DNA of 64,000 bases from Anaerozeibacter quisquiliarum (GTDB lineage Bacteria > Bacillota > Clostridia > Christensenellales > Aristaeellaceae): the NCBI GenBank assembly GCA_051162045.1, contig JBISDI010000016.1; one strand, written 5' to 3'. Positions within the stretch are counted from its first letter, which is position 1, and every line of letters starts with the position of its first letter. The notes below the pieces were generated by a model. It saw only the letters and a list, made by a program, of their open reading frames with translations, did no database searches and was not told where the DNA came from. This document shows positions 34,476 to 42,929 of the stretch, piece after piece. The translations under genes and the position numbers were made by a program.

Positions 34476-35525
34476 ATGGCTGCATCATCCAAGGACGGGA
34501 ATTGGTCGGCCGGGTTGCCCTATATCGACAACATCCCGATCATCTTGCTGACGGCGATCATCAACCTGGCGGTGGCGTTCATCTTCTACTATGGGCGGTC
34601 GCTGACGCTCGGGGGTATTCTGGCCGACGCGGGCATCTGCGGGATTACCACGTCGCTGATTGACGTGTTCATCGTGCGGTTCATGGTCGGTCGGCTGCGC
34701 GCGCAGGGGCGGCTGCCGCGGGAGGCGCCGCAAAGCCGGTTGATGCAGAAACTGCCGAAGCATCCGCTGCCGCTGGCCCTCGTCTTCGGCGCTGTCTTTG
34801 CCATGCTTGCGCCGCTGTTCAACGCGTTCGTCATCCGCTTTTTTCACATCGAGGCGTTCACCTTCGCGCGCTTCGCGGTGTGGAGGGTCATCTACACCAC
34901 GCTGCTGTCGGCCAAGATCGTGGAACTGGCCATTCTGCGGTACGTGCAGCCCGACTGCGCGCGCGCATCGGACGCACAGCAAAAGGGCGCGCAGCCGGTC
35001 AAGAATCCGCTGCCGCGCATGTCCACCTTCAAGGAATGGTTCGATACGGTTCGCAACGATTTCGGGCTGAACATGCTGCTCGGGCTCGCGCTCGGCGGCA
35101 CGATCATCCGCGACCAGCACGTGGTCATCCCGCCCACCACGCGCGCCGGCATCGTGATTTCGGCCTCGATTCTCGGCGCGATTGTCACGGTGAGCATGGC
35201 TTACCCGATCGCCCGGAACATGCGCGCCGCGCGAACGGCGGGCGCGCTGCCGGTCGCGCAGGCCGAGAACAGGTGGGTCGGTTGGATGCCCGCCTCGCCC
35301 GCCTTATTTGCGCTGACGCTGCTCGTGCCCATCATGATCGTCGCGGCGCTGGCGTTCTGGGCGGTATTCACCTTCTTCGGCTTTGAGGACATGAATTTCT
35401 TCCAGTATTTCGTCATCCGCCTGCTGTTCACGACGCTGCTGACAAAACCGACCGTCAACTTAGCCATACTGCGCTATACGCAGCCAAACGCAGACAGAAA
35501 GAAGGGGATTGAAGCAAATGTATGA
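34476..35525 (+). CDS. Eight-helix membrane protein with an internal duplication
   Basis: The 349-residue integral membrane protein belongs to no family I recognise. About eight hydrophobic segments fall into two halves that end in nearly the same way: FAVWRVIYTTLLSAKIVELA then ILRYVQPD (half 1), and FVIRLLFTTLLTKPTVNLA then ILRYTQPN (half 2). That is a duplicated four-helix unit. A polar loop of about 40 residues joins the halves. GGGGAGG precedes the ATG. The 3' end overlaps the ene-reductase start by 8 bp, so it belongs to the same operon. It could carry the pathway's substrate, but that is inference. Confidence 0.8.
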   Translation: MAASSKDGNWSAGLPYIDNIPIILLTAIINLAVAFIFYYGRSLTLGGILADAGICGITTSLIDVFIVRFMVGRLRAQGRLPREAPQSRLMQKLPKHPLPLALVFGAVFAMLAPLFNAFVIRFFHIEAFTFARFAVWRVIYTTLLSAKIVELAILRYVQPDCARASDAQQKGAQPVKNPLPRMSTFKEWFDTVRNDFGLNMLLGLALGGTIIRDQHVVIPPTTRAGIVISASILGAIVTVSMAYPIARNMRAARTAGALPVAQAENRWVGWMPASPALFALTLLVPIMIVAALAFWAVFTFFGFEDMNFFQYFVIRLLFTTLLTKPTVNLAILRYTQPNADRKKGIEANV

Positions 35526-37440
35526 GCGGCTCAGAAGCGAGGGCACGATCGGCCGCCTGACCCTGCCCAATCGGGTCGTCATGCCGGCGATGGGCGTGAA
35601 CCTCGCCGCGGCGGACGGCGGTGTGACCGACGACATCGTCGCGTTTTACGAGGCGCGGGCCAGGGGTGGCTGCGGCCTCATCATCACCGAGGTCACGCGC
35701 GTCGCCGGCGGTGCGGGCATCAGCGACCCCTGCCAGTTGGCGGCGTATCGGATGAGCGACATCGCGGGGCTTGAGCGGCTCGCGGACGCCGTGCACAAGT
35801 ACGGGACCCGCATCTTCATCCAGCTGCAGCATCCGGGGCGCGAGGCCTCTCAGGCGATCGGCGGCGAGCGGCCGGTCGCGCCCTCGGCCGTAGCGGCTCC
35901 GATGTCCGGCGTCGTGCCGCGCGCGTTGTCTGAAGAAGAGTGCGCGGAAATGGCGCGGAAATTCGTGCAGGCCGCCTGGATCGCGCAGACGGCGGGCGCG
36001 GACGGCGTGGAGCTGCACGCCGCGCATGGCTACCTGATTAACGAGTTCCTGTCCCCGGCCATGAACTTCCGCACCGACGCGTACGGCGGCAGCTTTGACG
36101 GTCGGATGCGCTTTGTGCGCGAGACCCTCGCGGGTATCCGCGCAATGTGCGGCGCGTTCCCGATCAGCGTGCGCATCAACGCCGAGGAGGCGCTGCCAGG
36201 CGGCATCGACCATGAAGAAGCCGCGAAGATCGCCCGCGCGCTGGAGGAAGCCGGCGCGGACGCGATCAACGTGAGCTGTTATACGCAGGCCTGTCTCGAG
36301 CCCGGCACCTACGCGGAGGGCTACAAGCGGCATATGGCGGCGGCGGTCAAGCGCGCAGTCAATATCCCCGTCATCTCGGTCAGCAACATCAAGCACCCCG
36401 ACGCGGCGGAGGCGCTGCTTGCGGACGGAACGTGCGACTTCGTGGGCGTCGGGCGCGCGCAGATGGCCGACCCCGACTGGTGCAACAAGGCGTTTTCCGG
36501 AACGACGGACGAGATCCGCAAGTGCATCGGCTGTCTCGGCTGCTTCGGCGAGATCGTGAAAACCCGGCGCGTCAAGTGCGCGGTCAACCCGGTCACCGGG
36601 CGCGAGCGCGAGTTCGCGCACCCCGCCTTGAATGGCGGCGGACGCGCCGTGGCCGTCGTCGGCGGCGGTCCCGCGGGGATCGAGGCGGCGCTGGTGCTGG
36701 CGGAGCGCGGCTTTAACCCGGTGCTGTTCGACGAAAACGCGCGGCTCGGCGGCACGCTCAACACGGCCGACAAGGGCTACGGCAAGGACAAGATCGCGCG
36801 CTATGTGGATTCGCTGATCGCGCAGGTTGAGCGCGCGGGCGTCGAGGTGCGCCTGGGTGAGGCGGTCACGCCCGAGGCGGTGCGCGCCATCGAGCCCTGC
36901 GGCGTGTTCGTGGCCTGCGGCGCGGAGCCGGTCGTTCCGAAGGTGCCCGGCGTCGACGACGCGCGCGTATGCACGGCGGAGGACGTGCTGCTGGGCCGCG
37001 TTCGCCCCAAGGGCAGCGTGGCGGTGATCGGCTCCGGCATGACCGGCCTGGAGACGGCCGAGATGCTGGCGATGGACGGCTGCGCGCTGACGCTGGTGGA
37101 GATGCTGGACTCGCTCGGCCCCGGCATGTTCCCGACCGTGGTGGACGACGTGATGAGCCGCATCACGCCCCATAACCCGCGGGTGCTGGTGGGACACCGC
37201 CTTATGCGCGTCACGCCCGAGGGAGTTGCGCTTACGCGGCTGTCCGACGGCGCGACCGTGTCCGTGCGGGCCGACTGCGTCGTGCTGGCCGTCGGCGTGC
37301 GAGCGCGCAGGGCGGTGGCCGACGCGTTCCGCGCGGCCTTCTCCAACGTACATGTGGTGGGCGACGCACAAAGGGGCGGGCGCATCCTCGAAGCCACGCA
37401 GGACGCGCACGGCAGGGCGTTTGTGTTTGAACCGATGTGA
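35518..37440 (+). CDS. BaiCD/2,4-dienoyl-CoA-reductase-like flavin and Fe-S ene-reductase
   Basis: The 640-residue three-part enzyme has an N-terminal Old-Yellow-Enzyme TIM barrel (about 1-330: NRVVMPAMGVN, DGVELHAAHGYLINEFLSPAMN), a [4Fe-4S] motif CIGCLGC with a later Cys (about 336-354), then FAD/NAD(P) domains (VAVVGGGPAGIEAALVLAE at about 378; VAVIGSGMTGLETAEMLA). This architecture is shared by 2,4-dienoyl-CoA reductase, trimethylamine dehydrogenase and the bile-acid enzymes BaiCD/BaiH, which reduce C=C next to carbonyls. It is coupled by overlap to the membrane protein and followed by ADC-like and SDR genes, implying reduction of an enone-type compound. Confidence 0.92.
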   Translation: MYERLRSEGTIGRLTLPNRVVMPAMGVNLAAADGGVTDDIVAFYEARARGGCGLIITEVTRVAGGAGISDPCQLAAYRMSDIAGLERLADAVHKYGTRIFIQLQHPGREASQAIGGERPVAPSAVAAPMSGVVPRALSEEECAEMARKFVQAAWIAQTAGADGVELHAAHGYLINEFLSPAMNFRTDAYGGSFDGRMRFVRETLAGIRAMCGAFPISVRINAEEALPGGIDHEEAAKIARALEEAGADAINVSCYTQACLEPGTYAEGYKRHMAAAVKRAVNIPVISVSNIKHPDAAEALLADGTCDFVGVGRAQMADPDWCNKAFSGTTDEIRKCIGCLGCFGEIVKTRRVKCAVNPVTGREREFAHPALNGGGRAVAVVGGGPAGIEAALVLAERGFNPVLFDENARLGGTLNTADKGYGKDKIARYVDSLIAQVERAGVEVRLGEAVTPEAVRAIEPCGVFVACGAEPVVPKVPGVDDARVCTAEDVLLGRVRPKGSVAVIGSGMTGLETAEMLAMDGCALTLVEMLDSLGPGMFPTVVDDVMSRITPHNPRVLVGHRLMRVTPEGVALTRLSDGATVSVRADCVVLAVGVRARRAVADAFRAAFSNVHVVGDAQRGGRILEATQDAHGRAFVFEPM

Positions 37441-37452
37441 GAGGAGCGCTTA

Positions 37453-38298
37453 ATGATGGAAAACAAGGTATTCGTGCCGATGGATCGGCTGGCGAATTTC
37501 ATGAAGAACGGCGCGATGAACCACCAGTACGGCATTCAGGTGTTCGTGAACCTGGATACGGAAAGGGCGCAGGCGCTGCTGCCGCCTCCGCTCAAGGTCG
37601 CGGATCCCGGCATGGGTTACATCTACATCGTCAACATTCGTGAACCCACCTTCGGGCCATGGTACATGGAGGGCGGCATCGGCATCATGGCCGAGTACAA
37701 CGGCGTCACCGGCCTGCACTTCCTGGGCCTGATGCTCTCGGGCCCCGGCGCGCTGATGGGCATGATCTCCGGGCGCGAGACGAGCGGCCTGCCCAAGAAG
37801 CTGTGCGAAAGGATTCATGTAGAGCGGCTTGACCGTCGGGGCCATTGCTTCATCGAGCGCGGTGGCGTGCGGCTGGTGGACGTAGAGCTCGACATGGGGC
37901 GGTACAACCAGCCCGGTTTTGCGACCGCGCAGGAGGGCTGCTCGCGCGCAAATCCGATCGTGACCGGCGGCGGCTGCCTGAACTTCCGGTACAGGATCGA
38001 CCCGGACGCGGGATTCAACGGCATGGAGATACTCGCCTATGACAGCCCCACCCGGTTTACCGCCTGGGATCCGGCGACGGCGAAGGTCACGCTGAACTCG
38101 ACGCCGAACGATCCTTGGGGCGAGCTGCCCATTGTCTCGGTGATCGGCGCGGGCTGGATGGTCAGCGACAACTGGGTTGACAGCCTGACGACGCTGCACA
38201 AATACCCCGACGCGCAAGTGCCGGAGGTGATGCAGTACCTGTTCACCGGGCGCTACGACCAGTGTACGCTGTGCCGCGAGCATCAGGTATACGAGTAA
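37453..38298 (+). CDS. Acetoacetate-decarboxylase-superfamily enzyme
   Basis: The 281-residue protein matches the ADC fold with E81 (AEYNGV), and GRETSGLPKKLCE holding K115/K116, the positions of the Schiff-base lysine pair of acetoacetate decarboxylase. The classic enzyme is about 245 residues; this one is longer. The superfamily also includes aldolase/dehydratase members that work on larger beta-keto compounds. It lies between an ene-reductase and a double SDR, so I expect decarboxylation or C-C chemistry on the same substrate. GAGGAG precedes the ATG by 6 nt. Confidence 0.85.
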   Translation: MMENKVFVPMDRLANFMKNGAMNHQYGIQVFVNLDTERAQALLPPPLKVADPGMGYIYIVNIREPTFGPWYMEGGIGIMAEYNGVTGLHFLGLMLSGPGALMGMISGRETSGLPKKLCERIHVERLDRRGHCFIERGGVRLVDVELDMGRYNQPGFATAQEGCSRANPIVTGGGCLNFRYRIDPDAGFNGMEILAYDSPTRFTAWDPATAKVTLNSTPNDPWGELPIVSVIGAGWMVSDNWVDSLTTLHKYPDAQVPEVMQYLFTGRYDQCTLCREHQVYE

Positions 38299-38310
38299 GG
38301 AGGTTGAGCA

Positions 38311-40206
38311 ATGGAATACGATCGCGCGTATTTTGCCGGTAAGGTCTGCGCCGTGACCGGCGGCGCGTCGGGCATCGGGCTGGCGCTGTGCGAGGAGCTG
38401 TTGGAAAGCGGGGCCGACAAGGTGGTGCTGGCCGACTTCAACCGCGAGAATCTAAAGAAGCATGAAGCGCGGCTGAATGAGGCGTACCCCGGCAAGGTGA
38501 AGGGCATCTTCTGCAACGTGACCATCGAAGGCGATGTGGAGCGCATGATCGGCGAGACGCGCGCGTTCGGCGGCGGGCGGCTCGACCTGCTTTTCAACAA
38601 CGCGGGCGCGGGCCTGGCCGGCATGTTTACCCTGCAGCCGGACACGTTGCTGCCCAAGGGCATCGCCGCCGCCGAGCCGTCGACCAACGAGGACTGGGCG
38701 AAGGGCTTTGCCCTGAACTTCTACGGAGCGCTGTACGGCTGCCGGCACGCGCTGCCCATCATGATCGACCAGGGCGGGGGTCAGATCGTCAACATCATCT
38801 CGGGCATCGCGTTCTCGCCGATGGCCTACCAGAGCATGTACGCCGCGACCAAGTCGGCGCTCAACGCGCTGACGCTTTCGCTGCGCGCGGAATACGCCCA
38901 CCTGAACATCCGGTTCAACTCGGCCACGCCCGGCACGACGTCCACGGCCATCTTCGAGGGCAATACGCCGCCGCCCGAGGCGCAGTCGCCGCATCAGTCC
39001 GCCCAGCGCATCCTGAACGGCGTAGCGAGGAACGAGCGCCTGATCCTGGGCGACGACGGCGACGTCAGCGGCGCGACCCAATGCTTCCTGCCGGACGCCA
39101 TGGCCCAAGTGTACGACGAGATCTACCTGGGCTTCGCGCGTCAGCGCAGAAGCGGAACGCTGTCCTTTATCGCGAGCTACGCGGAAAGGACGCCCGAGGA
39201 ACTGGCGGCGCTGGACGCCTTGCAACAGCTGATCGAGATGGGCGAGTCGGGTATGGACGAGGCGGTGCTTGAGCGGCTTAGGGCCTATTGGGCGAACCGG
39301 CCGTCCGATACGGTGGACGAGGCATACTACAAGGACAAGACCGTCGCGGTCACCGGCGGCGCGTCCGGCGTCGGGCTGGCGCTGTGCGAGGAATTGCTCG
39401 CCTACGGCGCGGAGAAGGTGGCGCTGGCCGATTACAACCGCGGCAGCCTCGAGGCCCAGGTGCGGCGGCTCAACGGCCTGTACCCCGGCAAGGTCATGGG
39501 CATCCCCTGCGACGTCAGCGCGGAGGAAGACGTGCAGGCGATGATCGCCGCCGCGACGGCGTTCTTCGGCGGCCGGCTCGACATCCTCATCAACTGCGCG
39601 GGCGTCGGCCGTTCGGGCATGTTCACCGAGACGCCGGACACCGCCGGGATGATCGCCCGCTTGAAGGAACGCTGCGATGGCGACGGCGGCCTTGACGGGT
39701 TTGTCGATTCGCAGGCGGACTGGGAGAGGGTGTTCGCCGTCAACTTCTACGGGGCGCTGTACGGTTGCCGCGCAGCGCTCGCGGTGATGCTTGCGCAAGG
39801 GCACGGTCAGATCGTCAACGTCATATCGGGCACGGCTTTCACGCCGATGCCCTACCAGGCCAGCTACTCCGCCAGCAAGGCGGCGCTGAACGCGCTGACC
39901 TTGGTGCTGCGCTACGAGTACTGGGACGCGGGCATCCGGTTCAACTCGGCCACGCCCGGCACGACGGCCACGGCGATCTTCAAGGGGCTGCCCGCGCCTG
40001 CGGGCGCGCAGTCGCCTCGGCAGTCCGCGCTGCGTATCCTGGCCGGCGTCGCCGACAACGAGCGCCTCATACTGGGCGACGACGCCGACGGGGTGAGCGC
40101 GATGATCTGGGGCAACCCCCAGGTGGCCAAGCGCTGGGATCAGTATTTCGAAGGCGTGGCCGCGTCGAGAAGGGCCGGCAACATGACGGCTTACGAGCCG
40201 CAGTGA
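38311..40206 (+). CDS. Tandem double short-chain dehydrogenase/reductase (two complete SDR domains)
   Basis: The 631-residue protein has two full SDR units. Unit 1 (about 8-310): TGGASGIG (16-23), NNAGAG, and Y177xxxK181 in SMYAATKSA. Unit 2 (about 340-625): TGGASGVG (348-355), NCAGVG, and Y519xxxK523 in ASYSASKAA. The units share long identities (GIRFNSATPGTT/NIRFNSATPGTT, AVNFYGALYGCR/ALNFYGALYGCR, NERLILGDD twice), so they arose by in-gene duplication. Both active sites look intact. Single SDRs are about 250 residues; fusion of two is unusual in bacteria. It is the last gene of the cluster and ends inside a giant hairpin. Confidence 0.93.
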   Translation: MEYDRAYFAGKVCAVTGGASGIGLALCEELLESGADKVVLADFNRENLKKHEARLNEAYPGKVKGIFCNVTIEGDVERMIGETRAFGGGRLDLLFNNAGAGLAGMFTLQPDTLLPKGIAAAEPSTNEDWAKGFALNFYGALYGCRHALPIMIDQGGGQIVNIISGIAFSPMAYQSMYAATKSALNALTLSLRAEYAHLNIRFNSATPGTTSTAIFEGNTPPPEAQSPHQSAQRILNGVARNERLILGDDGDVSGATQCFLPDAMAQVYDEIYLGFARQRRSGTLSFIASYAERTPEELAALDALQQLIEMGESGMDEAVLERLRAYWANRPSDTVDEAYYKDKTVAVTGGASGVGLALCEELLAYGAEKVALADYNRGSLEAQVRRLNGLYPGKVMGIPCDVSAEEDVQAMIAAATAFFGGRLDILINCAGVGRSGMFTETPDTAGMIARLKERCDGDGGLDGFVDSQADWERVFAVNFYGALYGCRAALAVMLAQGHGQIVNVISGTAFTPMPYQASYSASKAALNALTLVLRYEYWDAGIRFNSATPGTTATAIFKGLPAPAGAQSPRQSALRILAGVADNERLILGDDADGVSAMIWGNPQVAKRWDQYFEGVAASRRAGNMTAYEPQ

Positions 40207-40300
40207 AATAGGCCTGAGGCGCGAGAGGAGCGCTGCGGCGCATAGGAGGGGAGTCTCCTATGCGCCGCAGCGCTCCTCTCGCATCGCAGGCCTATTTCAC
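40203..40300. repeat. 98-nt near-perfect hairpin between convergent genes
   Basis: The left arm, GTGAAATAGGCCTG then a 28-nt block (40221-40248), pairs with the right arm, the same 28-nt block inverted (40255-40282) then CAGGCCTATTTCAC (40287-40300). The only mismatch is a 4x4 internal loop (AGGC/ATCG), and the terminal loop is 6 nt, giving 42 base pairs. The left arm begins within the SDR stop codon. It probably acts as a bidirectional terminator/mRNA stabiliser but is far longer than typical. Confidence 0.9.
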
Positions 40301-40318
40301 TTGCCCGCGGGACAAATG

Positions 40319-42568
40319 CTACTGGAACAGCAGCTTCAGCGTGTTCGGGCCGGCGATACCGGTGTGCTTCTCGCCGGGCATGGCGGCATTTTGAAACGCC
40401 AGGATCGCGCCCTTGGTGTTTTTGTCGTAGACGAGCGTCCTGTCGGTTTCGTACATGTAGTTCAGGTCGATCAGCCGATCCTGCACCTTGCCGACGGCCT
40501 TCTTGGCGTTCATGCTCTTGCCATAGAACTTGCCGACCCAGTTCTTGACCACCTTAAGCTGGGCGTCGGTGATGACCTGGCCGCTCGGGCCGGGCTTGGG
40601 CTTGGGCTGCGGCTCATAGGGCGAGGGATCGTCGTAGTGCCGGGCGTTCTTGTCGTAGATCATCGTTTGCAGGTTGGGTTCGCACTCGCCCGTGGCCATA
40701 ATACCGTACTGCGCCTGGAAGCGTTTGACCGCCTCCACCGTGCTCTTTCCATAGTTGCTCGTGACCGAGCCGTCGAAGTAGCCCAGCTTCTTCAGGCGCT
40801 GATTGAGCGCCTTGACCACCGGCGCGCTGTCGCCCTTGCTGAGTGTAAAGTAGATGTGGCAGCTCGCGCACGACTTGCTGCCCAGCTTCTTGAGCTGGCT
40901 GACCGTGATGTTGCCGGTCTGTTTGTAGCCCATCTGCTTCTGGAAGCGCTTGACCGCGGCCACGGTGTTCTCGCGGTAATGCCCGCCCGCGCTGGCGGCG
41001 GTGTAGTACAGCGCGCGCAGCCGCGTCTGCAAATCGCGCACGCGCACGCCCTCGTCGCCCTTGCGAAGCGCGATATAGGTCTCATAATAGGGGGCCTTGC
41101 CGCCAAACACCGCCTGCTGGAACTTGACCCCGGCCGTGCCGGTCTCGGTGTAGCCCATGTCGCCCTGCAGGTAGGTGACCGCGCGCTGGGTGGATTTGCC
41201 GTAGACGCCGTCCACAGCGCCCGACAGGTAGCCCAGCTCCTTGAGCCGCTGCTGCAGCCGCACGACCGCCTCGCCGCGCGAGCCGTTGGACAGCGTGGCA
41301 TACTCGGGGGCTTCCTTCTTGGCGGCTTCCTCGCGGGCCTTCCGGGCGGCCTCGCGGGCGGCCTTCTCGCGGGCCTCGCGCTCCTTCTTATCGACCGGGT
41401 CCTCGAAGTCCGCGGGCTCGTCCTCGATGCCGGAGCCGTCGTTTTCGGGCTCCTCGGCATCTTCTTCGGGGGCGGGCGCGGATTCGGGCGCGGCGGCGTC
41501 GAGGTCGGGCTGGACGATGCCGTCCTCCTGGCTGGCCGGGGCGCCCACCTCGAAGGCCTTGACGAAGTTCTGGTCGACTTCCCTGGCGGCGTCGTAGATC
41601 AGCAGCAATCCGTCGAAAGCCTTGAGCACCGGCTGATAGACCTCCGCCTTATTGAGCATCGTGAACGGCTCGCACTCGCCGGTCAGCAGCGCGTAACGGT
41701 ACACCACGAAGCTCTCGCCCACCGCGAAGATAAAGCCGTCGCCGACCGCCAGCTCGTTCAGCATCGGCTCGCCGAAGGCGCACATGTCGGATGCGCCCGC
41801 GCCGCTCGTGATGTTGTGGGCCATCAGGTGGGTCTGGCCGTCGATGGCCTGCAGGAAGTACACGATGGGCCCCTCGACGGCCATCGCGGTGACGCCCTGC
41901 GCGACCGTATTGGTTTGCGCGTTGCCGCGCAGCCGCGTGGACAGCACGCCGCTTGCATCGAGCAGCGCTTCGAACCGATCGCCGACCTCAACCGTCGCGC
42001 GCTGGGCGGGGTAGATCGGATCGGCCAGGCTGTGCAGCACCGGGATGTAGAGCCGTTCGGCCGATTCGGTGGCCACCAGCAGGCCGTCGGCCGACAGGCG
42101 CAGCCGCGCGATCGGCGCGCCCGCGTTGCATGCGGGCTCGCTCGTGCCGAGCGCCGGGTCGTACTGCATCAGTGCCGAGGGGTTGTCGTGCGGCGCATAG
42201 AAGACCAGACCGTCCTCCTTCGACCAGACCGAGCCGATCGAGACGCTGGCAATCGCGGTCGGTTGGGGTACATCGGCCGCCACGTCCAGCGCAGTCAGCA
42301 CGCCCTCGCGGTCGGTGTCGACGCAAAACTCGTCGGCCACCTCGTAGACCAGCGCGGTGTCGGAGGCGTAGACGACGGCGCGCACCCTCTCCTGAACGAG
42401 GGGCTCGCGCTCGCCCACCGCGCGCAGCAGGTTGCCCTCTCCGACATAGGCGCACAGTTCCGCGCCGTGCGCCGTCATGCCCTCTGCGGTGTTGCCTTCG
42501 GCCAGCGCAGTCGGGAACAGGCCGATTGAGACGGCCAGGACAAGCGAGAACGCCAAGATTTTCTTCAT
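40319..42568 (-). CDS. Secreted protein with propeller-like N-terminus and PG_binding_1 repeats
   Basis: The 749-residue protein starts with a signal peptide (MKKILAFSLVLAVSIGLFPTALA). Residues about 25-375 have repeated hydrophobic/Gly strands (e.g. GLVFYAPHDNPSALMQYD, DGLLVATESAERLYIP) suggesting a beta-propeller sensor. An acidic then Lys/Arg/Ala-rich linker follows (about 375-450). Four peptidoglycan-binding type-1 units follow, the clearest being RLQQRLKELGYLSGAVDGVYGKST and ALNQRLKKLGYFDGSVTSNYGKST. It is likely anchored to or working on the cell wall. GGGGAGG precedes the ATG; it has its own promoter. Confidence 0.85.
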   Translation of the reverse strand: MKKILAFSLVLAVSIGLFPTALAEGNTAEGMTAHGAELCAYVGEGNLLRAVGEREPLVQERVRAVVYASDTALVYEVADEFCVDTDREGVLTALDVAADVPQPTAIASVSIGSVWSKEDGLVFYAPHDNPSALMQYDPALGTSEPACNAGAPIARLRLSADGLLVATESAERLYIPVLHSLADPIYPAQRATVEVGDRFEALLDASGVLSTRLRGNAQTNTVAQGVTAMAVEGPIVYFLQAIDGQTHLMAHNITSGAGASDMCAFGEPMLNELAVGDGFIFAVGESFVVYRYALLTGECEPFTMLNKAEVYQPVLKAFDGLLLIYDAAREVDQNFVKAFEVGAPASQEDGIVQPDLDAAAPESAPAPEEDAEEPENDGSGIEDEPADFEDPVDKKEREAREKAAREAARKAREEAAKKEAPEYATLSNGSRGEAVVRLQQRLKELGYLSGAVDGVYGKSTQRAVTYLQGDMGYTETGTAGVKFQQAVFGGKAPYYETYIALRKGDEGVRVRDLQTRLRALYYTAASAGGHYRENTVAAVKRFQKQMGYKQTGNITVSQLKKLGSKSCASCHIYFTLSKGDSAPVVKALNQRLKKLGYFDGSVTSNYGKSTVEAVKRFQAQYGIMATGECEPNLQTMIYDKNARHYDDPSPYEPQPKPKPGPSGQVITDAQLKVVKNWVGKFYGKSMNAKKAVGKVQDRLIDLNYMYETDRTLVYDKNTKGAILAFQNAAMPGEKHTGIAGPNTLKLLFQ

Positions 42569-42625
42569 GGTGTGTTCCTCCCCCCAAAGCAAATCGCTCC
42601 GTCCGGACATACATATGACAGAGTT

Positions 42626-42654
42626 ATCTTACAATTTGTTCCAGCATACGTCAA
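42626..42654 (-). promoter_or_regulatory. Promoter of the PG-binding protein gene
   Basis: TTGACG (42654-42649), 17-nt spacer, TAAGAT (42631-42626). Confidence 0.7.
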
Positions 42655-42829
42655 TATAAATTTCACATAGGCGGTTGCGTCGGATGGGGCAGGAAGGCAC
42701 GGTATTATGCCAATCTCAAACATTCCCTCGTTCAGGATTTTGGCGGGTTTTACGCGGCGGGGGGGGGATGGCGTACGCGCCCGCATGCCGCCGAGCGGTC
42801 TGCCCATACCCTCCTTGGCGGCCTCGGGG

Positions 42830-42900
42830 CATTGACAAACCCGGCGCCGCAAGAGAGTGGCGCCGGGTTTGTCAATGGTCTGGGCCGCCCGAAGGCGGCC
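42830..42900. repeat. Two adjacent perfect hairpins after the sortase gene
   Basis: CATTGACAAACCCGGCGCC (42830-42848) pairs perfectly with its inverse at 42859-42877 (19 bp, 10-nt loop). GGGCCGCC-CGAA-GGCGGCCC follows at about 42882-42901. Neither has a T-run, though both lie where minus-strand transcription from the sortase gene should end. The rest of the 360-bp interval has no gene. Confidence 0.75.
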
Positions 42901-42929
42901 CTCATAAATGATGCTGTCGCGGTAATTTT

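Noticed and set aside
35518..40206. Calling the cluster a bile-acid inducible (bai) operon
   Set aside because: Only the BaiCD-like reductase and SDR domains resemble bai genes; BaiB, BaiE, BaiF and BaiG counterparts are absent.
42675..42911. Small plus-strand ORF in the gap between the PG-binding and sortase genes
   Set aside because: No RBS, and it runs through the hairpins at 42830-42900; no family features.
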